The notes beneath the pieces are model-generated. The model was not told the origin of the DNA. It did no database searches and saw nothing but the letters and a program-made list of their open reading frames with translations. From positions 1,116,001 through 1,180,000 of the forward strand of contig NZ_JACCBA010000001.1 of the NCBI RefSeq assembly GCF_013409365.1: a stretch of DNA of 64,000 nt, given 5' to 3'. This document shows positions 52,128-61,000 of the stretch, in pieces. The first letter of the stretch is position 1. Each line of letters opens with the position of its first letter. Origin of the DNA: Actinomadura luteofluorescens (lineage in GTDB: Bacteria; Actinomycetota; Actinomycetes; Streptosporangiales; Streptosporangiaceae). Position numbers and translations under genes: made by a program.

Positions 52128-52565
52128 TCACCGTAGGGCGGCGCGGTGGACGGCGGTAGGTTCCGGGCCGCGGGGACGGCCGGCGGTCCGCTTCTCCAGG
52201 CGGCTGCCGCGGGGCAGGGTGAGAGCCATGATGCTGCTGGGCGTGTCCAGCTCCATGCGGTGCCATCGTCCGCGCGGGATGATGGCGGCGGTTCCGGCCG
52301 TCAGCCTGATCACCTCCTCCTGCAGGCCCGGCTCCTCGGGACGGAGGTAGAGGCGCAGCTTCCCGATGAGGCAGGACACGACCTCCTCGGCCTCGGGGTG
52401 GACCTCCCAGTGGTCGGCGTGGACGTCGGCGTCGGTCTTCGCGTGGAAGGCCGTCAGCCGCCACCCGTCGCGCTCGTCGTCGAGGGCGCGCGGGGCGGCC
52501 TCGATTTCCCCGCCTTGGCGGAGGTGGAGGAAGCAGGAGAAGAGATCGATCGGGGCGACGGTCAT
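52128..52565 (-). CDS. Cupin-domain protein
   Basis: This 145-residue protein has a single cupin barrel (about 30-120): HADHWEVHPEAEEVVSCLIG (motif 1, with one His replaced) and PRGRWHRMELDTPS (motif 2). Motif 1 keeps Glu and one or two His, so metal binding is plausible. The role is unknown. It lies 56 bp after the MFS gene and 34 bp before the oxidase gene. ATG 52565 has AAAGGA about 10 bases upstream. Confidence 0.82.
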   Translation of the reverse strand: MTVAPIDLFSCFLHLRQGGEIEAAPRALDDERDGWRLTAFHAKTDADVHADHWEVHPEAEEVVSCLIGKLRLYLRPEEPGLQEEVIRLTAGTAAIIPRGRWHRMELDTPSSIMALTLPRGSRLEKRTAGRPRGPEPTAVHRAALR

Positions 52566-52621
52566 ACCGGGACGTCCTTTCTGGGGTGGGCTGCTCGGCG
52601 GCGAGGGTCTCGCCGGTCCGG

Positions 52622-54073
52622 TCAACCGGAAACGGTCAGCGGGTCGCGGTCGTCGATCTGCTCGGCCGGCGACGGCGGGGCGGTCCGGGGCAGCACGGTG
52701 AAGGCGACCAGGGCGGCGGCGGCCAGGAGCGCGGCGCCGAGGGTGAGGCCGAGCGCGTACCCGCTGTTGAGGGCCTGAGGTGTGGGGACGTCGCCGCCGC
52801 GGTGCTGCGCGGCGGTGCCGAGGGCGGCCAGCCCGAGGGAGGCGCCGATCTGGCGCGAGCTGTTGAGCAGCGCCGAGGCGGTGCCGGTCTCCCGCGCCGC
52901 GACCCCGGCGGTGGCGATGGACACGACCGGCGCCAGGCAGAGCCCGAAGCCCACGCTCGCGACGATCGAGGGCCCCAGCACGTCGGTGCCGAAGGCGCCG
53001 TCCGAACTGATCATGCCGAACCAGGCGAACCCCGCCGCCGCCAGCAGCCCGCCGGCGACCAGCAGGGTCCGGGGGGCCAGCCGGTAACCGAGCTTGACGG
53101 CCAGGAACGATCCGGCGACGACTCCCAGCGCGAACGGCAGGAACATGGTCCCGGTCAGCGCCGCTCCGTGCCCGAGCACGCGTTGCAGGTAGAGGGACAT
53201 GAAGTAGAAGGACGAGGCCATCGCGGCGCCGACCAGGAGGTTGAAGGCGTTGGCGCCGGCCACCGAGCGGTTGGCGAACAGGCCGAGTCTGATCAGCGGG
53301 TCGCGGGCGGTGGTCCGCTCCAGGTGGAGGAACGCGGCCAGCAGCAGGGCGGCGACGGCCAGGGTCGTCAGGGTGACGGGCGAGGTCCACCCGTGCCGGT
53401 CCGTGCGCACGATCCCGAACACCAGCAGGCTCATGCCCGCGGTGGCCAGGACGGCGCCGAGGACGTCCGGGCGGCCGCCGCGGTCCGGGGGCGGTCCGGC
53501 GGCGACTCCGCGCCAGGCCAGTGCCAGCGCGCCGGCGGCCATCGGCACGTTCACCAGCATCACCCAGCGCCAGCCGGCGTACTCGGTGAGCACGCCGCCG
53601 ATGAGGACGCCGAGCGCGCCTCCGGCGGCGTTCGTCGCGCTCCAGATCCCGAAGGCCCGGACCCGCGCCCGGCCCGAGGGGAACGTCGCGGTCAGCAGTG
53701 CCAGCGCGGCCGGTGCCAGCGCCGCCGCGCCGACGCCCTGGGCGGCGCGGGCGGCGACGAGATGGCCGGGTTCCTGCGCCAGGCCGCCGGCGAGGGAGGC
53801 CAGGCCGAACAGACCGAGCCCGAGCAGGAGGACGGGTTTGCGGCCGTACCGGTCGGCGGCCTTGCCGCCCAGCAGGAGCAGCCCCCCGAAGGAGAGCGCG
53901 TAGGCGTGGATCACCCAGGTCACGCCGACAGCGCCGAACCCGAGGCCGGAGGCGATCCGCGGGAGGCCCACGTTCACCACCGACAGGTCCAGCGACACCA
54001 TGAACTGCACGACGGCCACCGCCGCCAGTGTCATCCCGGGGCGTGCCCCGGCCTTCTCCTCGATCGTTTGCAT
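52622..54073 (-). CDS. MFS transporter, DHA2 (14-TM) type
   Basis: This 483-residue protein has about 14 helices with SLDLSVVNVGLPRI in the first, GGKAADRYGRKP (motif A) and QGVGAAALAPAAL. It is likely a proton-coupled multidrug-type exporter; the substrate is unknown. The start ATG 54073 has a weak site; the open frame to 54235 lacks any. It is divergent from the two-component pair at 54238-56036, which may regulate it. Inverted repeats lie in the 164-bp gap. Confidence 0.88.
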   Translation of the reverse strand: MQTIEEKAGARPGMTLAAVAVVQFMVSLDLSVVNVGLPRIASGLGFGAVGVTWVIHAYALSFGGLLLLGGKAADRYGRKPVLLLGLGLFGLASLAGGLAQEPGHLVAARAAQGVGAAALAPAALALLTATFPSGRARVRAFGIWSATNAAGGALGVLIGGVLTEYAGWRWVMLVNVPMAAGALALAWRGVAAGPPPDRGGRPDVLGAVLATAGMSLLVFGIVRTDRHGWTSPVTLTTLAVAALLLAAFLHLERTTARDPLIRLGLFANRSVAGANAFNLLVGAAMASSFYFMSLYLQRVLGHGAALTGTMFLPFALGVVAGSFLAVKLGYRLAPRTLLVAGGLLAAAGFAWFGMISSDGAFGTDVLGPSIVASVGFGLCLAPVVSIATAGVAARETGTASALLNSSRQIGASLGLAALGTAAQHRGGDVPTPQALNSGYALGLTLGAALLAAAALVAFTVLPRTAPPSPAEQIDDRDPLTVSG

Positions 54074-54098
54074 GCCTGAAATGGTGATGTTCGGGCAG

Positions 54099-54180
54099 GT
54101 CAGCGCGCATCGCTCGGGAGATGGCCTTTTGCGCTGACGCCCGCGGCGTACGATCAGTGGCACTACACCGCAGGATGTAG
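54099..54180. promoter_or_regulatory. Inverted repeats in the MFS/kinase divergent gap
   Basis: GTCAGCGC (54099-54106) is repeated inverted at 54131-54138 with a 24-bp spacer. A second imperfect inverted repeat, CTACA...TGTAG, spans 54163-54180. They are candidate operators for the NarL-type regulator encoded downstream or for another regulator. Confidence 0.4.
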
Positions 54181-54237
54181 GGATTTCTCCGCCATGCCGC
54201 CGAGGAATCTCGGGGAAAACGGTCCTAATCTGCACGG

Positions 54238-55380
54238 ATGAGCTCCATGAACCGGTGGCGGCCGCTCGCCCAGGACGGCCTGCTCGCCGTGGCGATGGCC
54301 CTCTTCCTGTCGGTCGTCGTGGCCATCACCCCGCACGCGGGCGCGCTCGACCTCGCCGCCGCCCTGGCCGGCTCGCTCGCGCTCGTCGCCTGGCGGCGGG
54401 CGCCCCTGGCGGCCCTGGTCGTCAGCGCGGGCTGCATGCTGGCGCTCGCCGCGCACGTCCGGCCGGGCCCGGCGGCCGCCTTCCCCGTCATCGTGGCCGT
54501 GTTCGCCGCGTTCAGGGCGGGCCACCGGCTCGCCACCGCGCTGGTGGGCACGGCCTTCCTCGGCGCCGGCCTGATGGTGCGGCTGCCCAGCGCCGACGGC
54601 TCCCTGCGCGACCTGCAGAGCCTCTCGCTGCTGGTCGGGTGGTTCGTGGCGGCCGGCGTGACGGCGACGGTGACCCGGCACCGGCAGGCCTACCTCGAGG
54701 AGGCCGAGCGGCGGGCCGCCGAGGCCGAGCGCACCCGCGAGGAGGCGGCCCTGCGCCGGGCCGGCGAGGAGCGCCTGCGCATCGCCAGGGAGCTGCACGA
54801 CTCCCTCACGCACAGCATCTCGATCATCAAGGTCCAGGCGGGGGTGGCCGTCCACCTGGCGCGCAGGCGCGGCGAGGACGTCCCGCCCGCCCTGCTGGCC
54901 ATCCAGGAGGCCAGCGGCGACGCCATGCGCGAGCTGCGCGCCACGCTGGAGGTGCTGCGCGACGACGGCCGCTCCGGCGGCGAGTCCCCCGCCAGCGGCC
55001 TCGACCGGCTCGACGACCTGGTGGAGCGGGCCCGCTCGATCGGGCTGCCGGCCACGGTGACGATCTCTGGTACGCGGTGCGACCTGCCCGCGGAAGTGGA
55101 CCGTGCCGCGTACCGGATCGTCCAGGAGGCGCTCACCAACGTCTCCCGGCACGCGGGCGGCGCGGCCGCGGCGGTGCGCGTCGACTATGCGGGCGGTGAA
55201 CTGGTCGTGCAGGTCGACGACGACGGCCAGGCCGACCCGGACGCGCCGCCCGTGCCCGGCACCGGCCTTCTCGGCATGCGCGAGCGCGTCACCGCTCTCG
55301 GCGGCCGGTTGCGGGCCGGGCCCCGGCCCGAAGGGGGCTTCACCGTGCGCGCCGAGCTTCCCCTGGGGGAACCCTCGTGA
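54238..55380 (+). CDS. DesK/NarX-type sensor histidine kinase
   Basis: This 380-residue kinase has four or five N-terminal membrane helices (about 10-145), a charged helix, a HisKA_3 domain with RIARELHDSLTHS (H187) and a HATPase with NVSRHA and GTGLLGMRERV. No separate sensor domain is present, so it may sense the membrane. ATG 54238 has a weak site; ATG 54247 is an alternative. The stop overlaps the response regulator start (GTGA). Confidence 0.9.
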   Translation: MSSMNRWRPLAQDGLLAVAMALFLSVVVAITPHAGALDLAAALAGSLALVAWRRAPLAALVVSAGCMLALAAHVRPGPAAAFPVIVAVFAAFRAGHRLATALVGTAFLGAGLMVRLPSADGSLRDLQSLSLLVGWFVAAGVTATVTRHRQAYLEEAERRAAEAERTREEAALRRAGEERLRIARELHDSLTHSISIIKVQAGVAVHLARRRGEDVPPALLAIQEASGDAMRELRATLEVLRDDGRSGGESPASGLDRLDDLVERARSIGLPATVTISGTRCDLPAEVDRAAYRIVQEALTNVSRHAGGAAAAVRVDYAGGELVVQVDDDGQADPDAPPVPGTGLLGMRERVTALGGRLRAGPRPEGGFTVRAELPLGEPS

Positions 55381-56036
55381 TCCGCGTACTGCTCGTGGAC
55401 GACCAGGCGCTCATCCGCGGCGGCTTCCGGGCGCTGCTGGAGATCGAGGACGACATCGAGGTGGTGGCCGAGGCCGCGAACGGCGAGCTGGGCGTCGCGC
55501 TCGCCGCCGAGCACCGGCCCGACGTCGCGCTCGTCGACGTCCAGATGCCGGTGATGGACGGCATCGAGGCGACCCGGCTGATCGCGGCCGACCCCCGGCT
55601 GAGCGGAGTCCACGTCGTGATCCTCACCAACTACGGCCTCGACGAGTACGTCTTCAACGCGCTGCGCTCTGGCGCCTGCGGGTTCATGGTCAAGGACACC
55701 GAGCCCGAGGACCTGGTGCGGGGCGTGCGGGTCGCGGCCCGCGGCGACGCGCTGCTGTCCCCCGCGATCACCCGGCGCCTGATCGGCGAGTACGTCGCGC
55801 GCCGTCCCGATCCCGCCCCCGAGGGGCTCGACATGCTCACCAGGCGGGAGCGCGAGGTCCTCGTGCTGGTGGCCCGGGGCCTGTCCAACGACGAGATCGC
55901 CGCCCACATGGTGATCAGCCCGGCCACCGCGAAGACGCACGTCAGCAGGGTGCTGGCCAAGCTGCACGTCAGGGACCGCGCCCAGCTCGTCGTGTTCGCG
56001 TACGAGTCCGGCCTCGTCACCCCGCGGCGCGGCTGA
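55377..56036 (+). CDS. NarL-family response regulator
   Basis: This 219-residue regulator has a receiver domain (phosphoacceptor D54 in ALVDVQMPVMDG, TNYG switch, K in MVKDTE) and a LuxR helix-turn-helix (about 150-210, LTRREREVLVLVARGLSNDEIA). The GTG start overlaps the kinase stop, so it is the cognate partner. The recognition helix (SPATAKTHVSRVLAKL) differs from that of the DevR-like protein, so it should read a different site. Confidence 0.93.
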   Translation: MIRVLLVDDQALIRGGFRALLEIEDDIEVVAEAANGELGVALAAEHRPDVALVDVQMPVMDGIEATRLIAADPRLSGVHVVILTNYGLDEYVFNALRSGACGFMVKDTEPEDLVRGVRVAARGDALLSPAITRRLIGEYVARRPDPAPEGLDMLTRREREVLVLVARGLSNDEIAAHMVISPATAKTHVSRVLAKLHVRDRAQLVVFAYESGLVTPRRG

Positions 56037-56078
56037 CCCCGCCCGGCGGCCTCGCCCCGCGGCCTCGGCGCGGTCGCC

Positions 56079-56438
56079 TCACCGCTCGCCCAGGGACTTG
56101 ACGGCCTCGTCTGCGGTGGGGTGGAAGGCGAAGACCTGGTCGAGTCCGGTGATCTCGAAGACCCGGGTGAGGTCGGGGTTCAGCCCGGCGAGCACGATCC
56201 TGCTCTGGGCCGCCTGCGCCCTGCGGTAGCCGGCGATCAGCACGGTGATGCCGGTGGAGTCGCAGTAGTTCAGCTCCGTCACGTCGAGCACGGCGCCGCC
56301 GCCCGAGGCCAGCGGCAGGGCATCGAGGGCCTCCCGCAGGCGCGGGGCCGTGTGGTAGTCGAGGTCTCCCGCGACGCGCAGGACGGGGACTTCGGCCCCC
56401 TCGGACGGGAGGCTGACGGTGAAGGTGTGGTCGGTCAC
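56079..56438 (-). CDS. STAS-domain anti-sigma factor antagonist
   Basis: This 119-residue STAS protein has LRVAGDLDYHTAPRLREAL and a phosphorylation segment NYCDSTGITVL, with Ser/Thr present. It should bind an anti-sigma kinase when unphosphorylated. GTG 56438 lies behind AGGAG and overlaps the stop of the SpoIIE-type phosphatase gene, which is its likely dephosphorylating partner. Confidence 0.9.
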   Translation of the reverse strand: MTDHTFTVSLPSEGAEVPVLRVAGDLDYHTAPRLREALDALPLASGGGAVLDVTELNYCDSTGITVLIAGYRRAQAAQSRIVLAGLNPDLTRVFEITGLDQVFAFHPTADEAVKSLGER

Positions 56439-57754
56439 CGAAGTGGCTCCTGTCCGGACGATTCGGCACGGCGAGGCACGGACAGAGCCAGCAGAGCCGT
56501 GTCGTCGCTGACTCCCGCGCCCAGTTCCGTGAGCAGTTTATGGACGTTCGCCAGCAGATTATCCGCTCCCTCATAGGGCGCGCTGGTCAGATGGGCGGTG
56601 AGGCCCTCGTCGCCGAGCATCGCGCCGTCCGGGGTGCGGGCCTCGGTGAGGCCGTCGGTGTACAGCAGGAGGGCGTCGCCGGGGGCGAGGCGGACCTCCG
56701 CCTGCCCGAAGACCGGGGCGGGCAGTATCCCGATGAGCTGCCCGCCGGGTGTGTCGACGGACTCGACCGTCCCGTCCGCGCGGACCACCAGGGCGGGCGG
56801 ATGGCCGCCCCCGGCCAGCGTGACGGCGAAGGAACCGTCCGGCTCGGGGGCGAGGACCCCGAACAGCGCGGTGCAGAAGCGCGGGTCGCCCTGGTACTCC
56901 CCCTTGAGAACGGCGTCGAGGTTGCCGAGCGCGGCGCACGGGTCGGGCTCGTAGATGGCGGCGGCGCGCAGGGTGTAGCGGGTGAGGGAGGTCAGAGCGG
57001 CGGCCTCGGCGCCCTTGCCGCACACGTCGCCGAGGAAGAACGCCCAGCGGCCGTCGTTCAGGGGGAACAGGTCGTAGAAGTCGCCGCCGACCTCGTCCTG
57101 GGAGACCGGATGGTACGCGGCGGCGGCGTCGAGGCCCGGCACCTTCGGCAGGGCGGGCGGCAGCAGGGTGCGCTGGAGGGTGCGCACCAGGCGCTCGGCC
57201 CCGGTGCGCATGGTCCGCTCGGCCGTGATGGTGCAGATCGACGACAGTCGCCGCTCCAGCTCCTGGGCGACCAGAGCGGCCAGGTCGCCCAGGATGCGCA
57301 GCTGCGCCTCGGACGCGTCGCGGGGACGGGTGTCCAGCACGTTGACGGTGCCGAGGCGGTGGCCGTCCGCGGTGGTGATGGGGGCGGCCGCGTAGAAGCG
57401 CACGCCCAGCTCGCCGTGAACGAGGGGGTTGGCTGCCGTCCTCGGGTCGGTGAGCGCGTCCGTGACGACGTAGGGGGTGTCGTGGAGGATGGCGGAGGCG
57501 CACAGCCCGGGATCGCGGTCGATCTGTGACACGCCGTGTAGACCATGGGCCGCCTTGAACCAGATACGGTCGCTGTCCACGATGGCCACGGTGGCGATCG
57601 GCGCGTCGCAGCAGCGAGCGGCCAGGGACGCGATGGTGTCGAACATGCCGTCGGGCGGGGTGTCGAGTATCCGGTAGCGGCGGACGGCCGCGAGCCGCTC
57701 CCGTTCGGCGGCGGGTTCGGGCACGGGTTCGAGGTGGCGGGCAGGCTCCGTCAC
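56435..57754 (-). CDS. GAF-domain SpoIIE-type PP2C phosphatase
   Basis: This phosphatase of about 439 residues has a GAF domain (about 35-170, with FDTIASLAARCCDAPIA and RFYAAAPITTADGHRLGTV) and a PP2C/SpoIIE domain (about 205-430, with DEVGGDFYDLF, GDVCGKGAEAA, GGGHPP, LYTDGLTEAR and VSDDTALLAL). It should dephosphorylate a STAS protein in response to a ligand bound by GAF. GTG 57754 has AGAGGAG 6 bases upstream; GTG 57760 overlaps the site. It is translationally coupled to the STAS gene. Confidence 0.92.
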   Translation of the reverse strand: MTEPARHLEPVPEPAAERERLAAVRRYRILDTPPDGMFDTIASLAARCCDAPIATVAIVDSDRIWFKAAHGLHGVSQIDRDPGLCASAILHDTPYVVTDALTDPRTAANPLVHGELGVRFYAAAPITTADGHRLGTVNVLDTRPRDASEAQLRILGDLAALVAQELERRLSSICTITAERTMRTGAERLVRTLQRTLLPPALPKVPGLDAAAAYHPVSQDEVGGDFYDLFPLNDGRWAFFLGDVCGKGAEAAALTSLTRYTLRAAAIYEPDPCAALGNLDAVLKGEYQGDPRFCTALFGVLAPEPDGSFAVTLAGGGHPPALVVRADGTVESVDTPGGQLIGILPAPVFGQAEVRLAPGDALLLYTDGLTEARTPDGAMLGDEGLTAHLTSAPYEGADNLLANVHKLLTELGAGVSDDTALLALSVPRRAESSGQEPLR

Positions 57755-57806
57755 CGTCACCTCCTCTGGTCGGGACCGGGCGGCGGCAGTCCCGCCAGAA
57801 GGAAGG

Positions 57807-57956
57807 CTTTACCCTGTTTGGTCTACTTATCACCTCGGCCATTGACCAGGATGGACGGCGTAGCCGGAGAGGGGTGCCACGCCGCGGGTGCGCGGCGTGG
57901 CGGGCCGCCCAGATGCCGCAAAAACGGTTGTTGCCTCCGGGTTTTCCGGGGTAAAG
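57807..57956. promoter_or_regulatory. Divergent promoter region with opposed GGGTAAAG elements and a hairpin
   Basis: The gap between the phosphatase (-) and the hybrid kinase (+) has GGGTAAAG on both strands (57814-57807 on -, 57949-57956 on +). They resemble SigB/SigF-family -10 elements, with GGTGA 15 nt and GGTTG 18 nt upstream respectively as possible -35 elements. A perfect 11-bp stem (57876-57886 with 57891-57901) lies between them. Sigma type is not proven. Confidence 0.4.
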
Positions 57957-58034
57957 GCTTGGCCATGCGGGGTGCGGGCGTGTCGGGCGCCCGCCGGATG
58001 CGGTGGGTGATCGCCTGAGTGGAAGAGGGGTGCG

Positions 58035-61000
58035 GTGGCGCTTTCGGAGGACGCCGGGCGTTCTGAGAAGGCCGGACGCGAGCCGCGGGAGGAGGCGGGC
58101 GTCTTCTCCGCCGACCGGGAGATCGGCCCCGATCTCGCCGCCGTCGACTGGGCGGCGACACCGCTCGGCCCCCCGCACGCCTGGCCGCAGAACCTGCGGA
58201 CGGCCGTCGACATCCTGCTCTCGTCCCGGTTCTCGATGTGGATGGCCTGGGGCCCGGAGCTGACGTTCTTCTGCAACGCCTCCTACCGCCGCGACACGCT
58301 CGGCCGCAAGTACCCGTGGGCCCTCGGCCGGCCCGCGAGCGAGGTGTGGGCCGAAGCCTGGAACGACGTCTCCCACAAGATCGAATCCGTGCTCGGCACG
58401 GGGGAGGCGACGTGGGACGAGGGGCTGCTGCTGTTCCTCGAACGGTCCGGGTACTCCGAGGAGACCTACCACACCTTCTCCTACAGCCCTCTGCGCGACG
58501 ACACCGGTGACGTGGTCGGAATGCTGTGCGTGGTCAACGAGGCCACCGAGGGGGTCATCGGCGAGCGGCGCATGACGACGCTGCGGGACCTGGGATCCGA
58601 TCCGAGCATGATCCGGACGGAGGAGGAGACGCTCGCCTTCGCCGACGGGCAGTTCGACCGCAACCGCAAGGATCTCCCCTTCACGCTGACCTACCTTTTC
58701 GAGGACGGCGGCACGGCACGGCTCGCGGGGGCGACCGGCGTCCCCCGCGACCATCCGGCGGCCCCCGCCGAGCTGGCGGCGGACGAACCCGGCGGAATCT
58801 GGCCCGCGGCGGCGCTCGCGCGGGGAGAATCCGTCCTGATGCAGCTCGACGATCCTCGGTTCGGGGTCCTTCCCTCCGGAGACTGGCCCCAGCCCCCCGA
58901 CCAGGCGCTGGTGGTGCCGCTGCTGCGGCAGGGCCGTGCGCCGTACGGGTTCCTGGTGGCCGCGCTGAACCCGTACCGGAAGCTTGACGAGGCCTACCGC
59001 GGCTTCGTGGAACTGGCCGCCGGGCACGTCGCGGCGGGCATCGGCAGCGCCCGCGGCTATCAGGCGCAGCGGCGGCGCGCCGAGGAGCTCGCCGAGCTCG
59101 ACCGCGCCAAGACGACGTTCTTCTCCAACATCAGCCACGAGTTCCGCACCCCGCTCACACTGATCATGGGCCCGGTGCAGGAGCTGCGCGCGAGGCTGGA
59201 GGGCGCCGGCGAGCAGGTGCACCGGGAACTGGACGTGATCCACCGCAACGGGCTGCGCCTCGGCAGGCTCGTCAACTCCCTGCTGGACTTCTCCCGCATC
59301 GAGGCCGGGCGGATGCAGGCGCGCTACGAGCCGGTCGACCTGCCCGAGGTCACCGCCGAGCTGGCCAGCGTCTTCCGCTCCGCCGTGGACAGGGCGGGCC
59401 TCGCCTTCGTCGTCGAGTGCGACCCGCTCCCCCAGCCGGTGTACGTCGACCGCGACATGTGGGAGAAGGTGATCCTGAACCTGCTCAGCAACGCGCTGAA
59501 GTTCACCTTCGACGGGGCGATCCACGTCCGGGTGGAGGTCGAGGACGGCCTGGCGCAGGTGACGGTGGCCGACACCGGGGTCGGGGTGGCCGCGGACGAG
59601 GTGCCGCGCCTGTTCGAGCGGTTCCACCGCGTCGAGAACACCCGCGCCCGGTCCAACGAGGGCAGCGGCATCGGCCTGGCCCTGGTCAAGGAGCTCGTCG
59701 GCCTGCACGGCGGGACCATCGCCGCGGCGAGCAGCGAGGGCGAGGGCACGCGCTTCACCGTCCGGCTGCCGTTCGGGGCCGACCACCTGCCCCCCGGCGC
59801 CGTCGCTCCGGCGCGCCCCTCCACGGCGGCGTCGGTCACCGCCGACCCCTACGTCCAGGAGGCGCTGCGCTGGCTGCCCGCCGAGCATCCCGGCGGGCAT
59901 CCCGGCGGGGACCCGAACTCGACCGACCCGACGCCGGCCGAGCCGGTCGCGGCGCCCGCGCCCGAGGCGGCGGCGCGGGTGCTCGTCGCCGACGACAACG
60001 CCGACATGCGCGAGTACCTCTCCCGGCTGCTGCGCGGCGCCGGCTACGAGGTCGACACGGTCGCCGACGGCCGGGCCGCCCTGGAGGCGGTCCGCGAGAC
60101 CGCGGTCGACATGGTGGTCAGCGACGTGATGATGCCGCACGTGGACGGGCTGGAGCTGGTCGCCGCGCTGCGCGGCGACCAGCGCACCGCCGCCCTGCCG
60201 GTCCTGCTGCTGTCGGCCCGTGCCGGGCAGGAGGCCTCGATCGAGGGCCTGCGGGCGGGCGCCGACGACTACCTGCTCAAGCCCTTCGCCGCCGCCGAGT
60301 TCCTGGCCCGCGTGCGGGCGAACGTGGAGCTGGCCCGGCTGCGCGGGCACCACGCCCGGTGGCGCGCCGCGCTCGTCGACTCCCTTCAGGAGGCGTTCTT
60401 CGTCTGCGACGAGGACGGCGTCGTCGTCGAGTTCAACACCGCCTTCACCGACATCCTCGGCTACGACGCCGCAGGGCTCCCCTACCCGCCGCGTCCGCCC
60501 TGGTGGCCGGACGAGAAGAGCGACCCCGAAGCGCACCGGCAGGTCGCCGAGACGTTCGACGGCATGCTCCTACGGGAACGCGGCACCTTCGACATCCCCC
60601 TCAGGCACCGCGACGGCGAGCGCGTCTGGGTCAGCGTCGCCTTCAACCACGTCCACGACCCCGAGACCGGGCGGCGGGTCATCGTCGGCACCTTCCGCGA
60701 CGTCACCGCCGACCACTACGCCATCCAGCGCGAGAGCGCCCTCGCGGCCCTCGGCATGCGCCTCACCGAGGCCGTGAACCTGCCCGACACCCTGGCGGGC
60801 GCGCTGGAGGAGCTCCGGGACCTCTGGCACGCCGAGCGGGTGCTGGCGGCCGTCTTCGGCGGCGGACCGCCCGAGCTGACCTCCACCGACCCGGGGCAGA
60901 CCTGGCAGAACCTGCCGGAGGACCGCCGCGGGGAGCTGACCGCGCTGCGCGAGCACCCGACCCTCACCCCCATCGCCGAGCACGCCACCGCGATCACGCT

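Noticed and set aside
56571..60536. 1321-residue open frame on the minus strand
   Set aside because: It crosses two real genes and the divergent promoter region, and its composition is typical of a GC-rich shadow frame with no recognisable domain.
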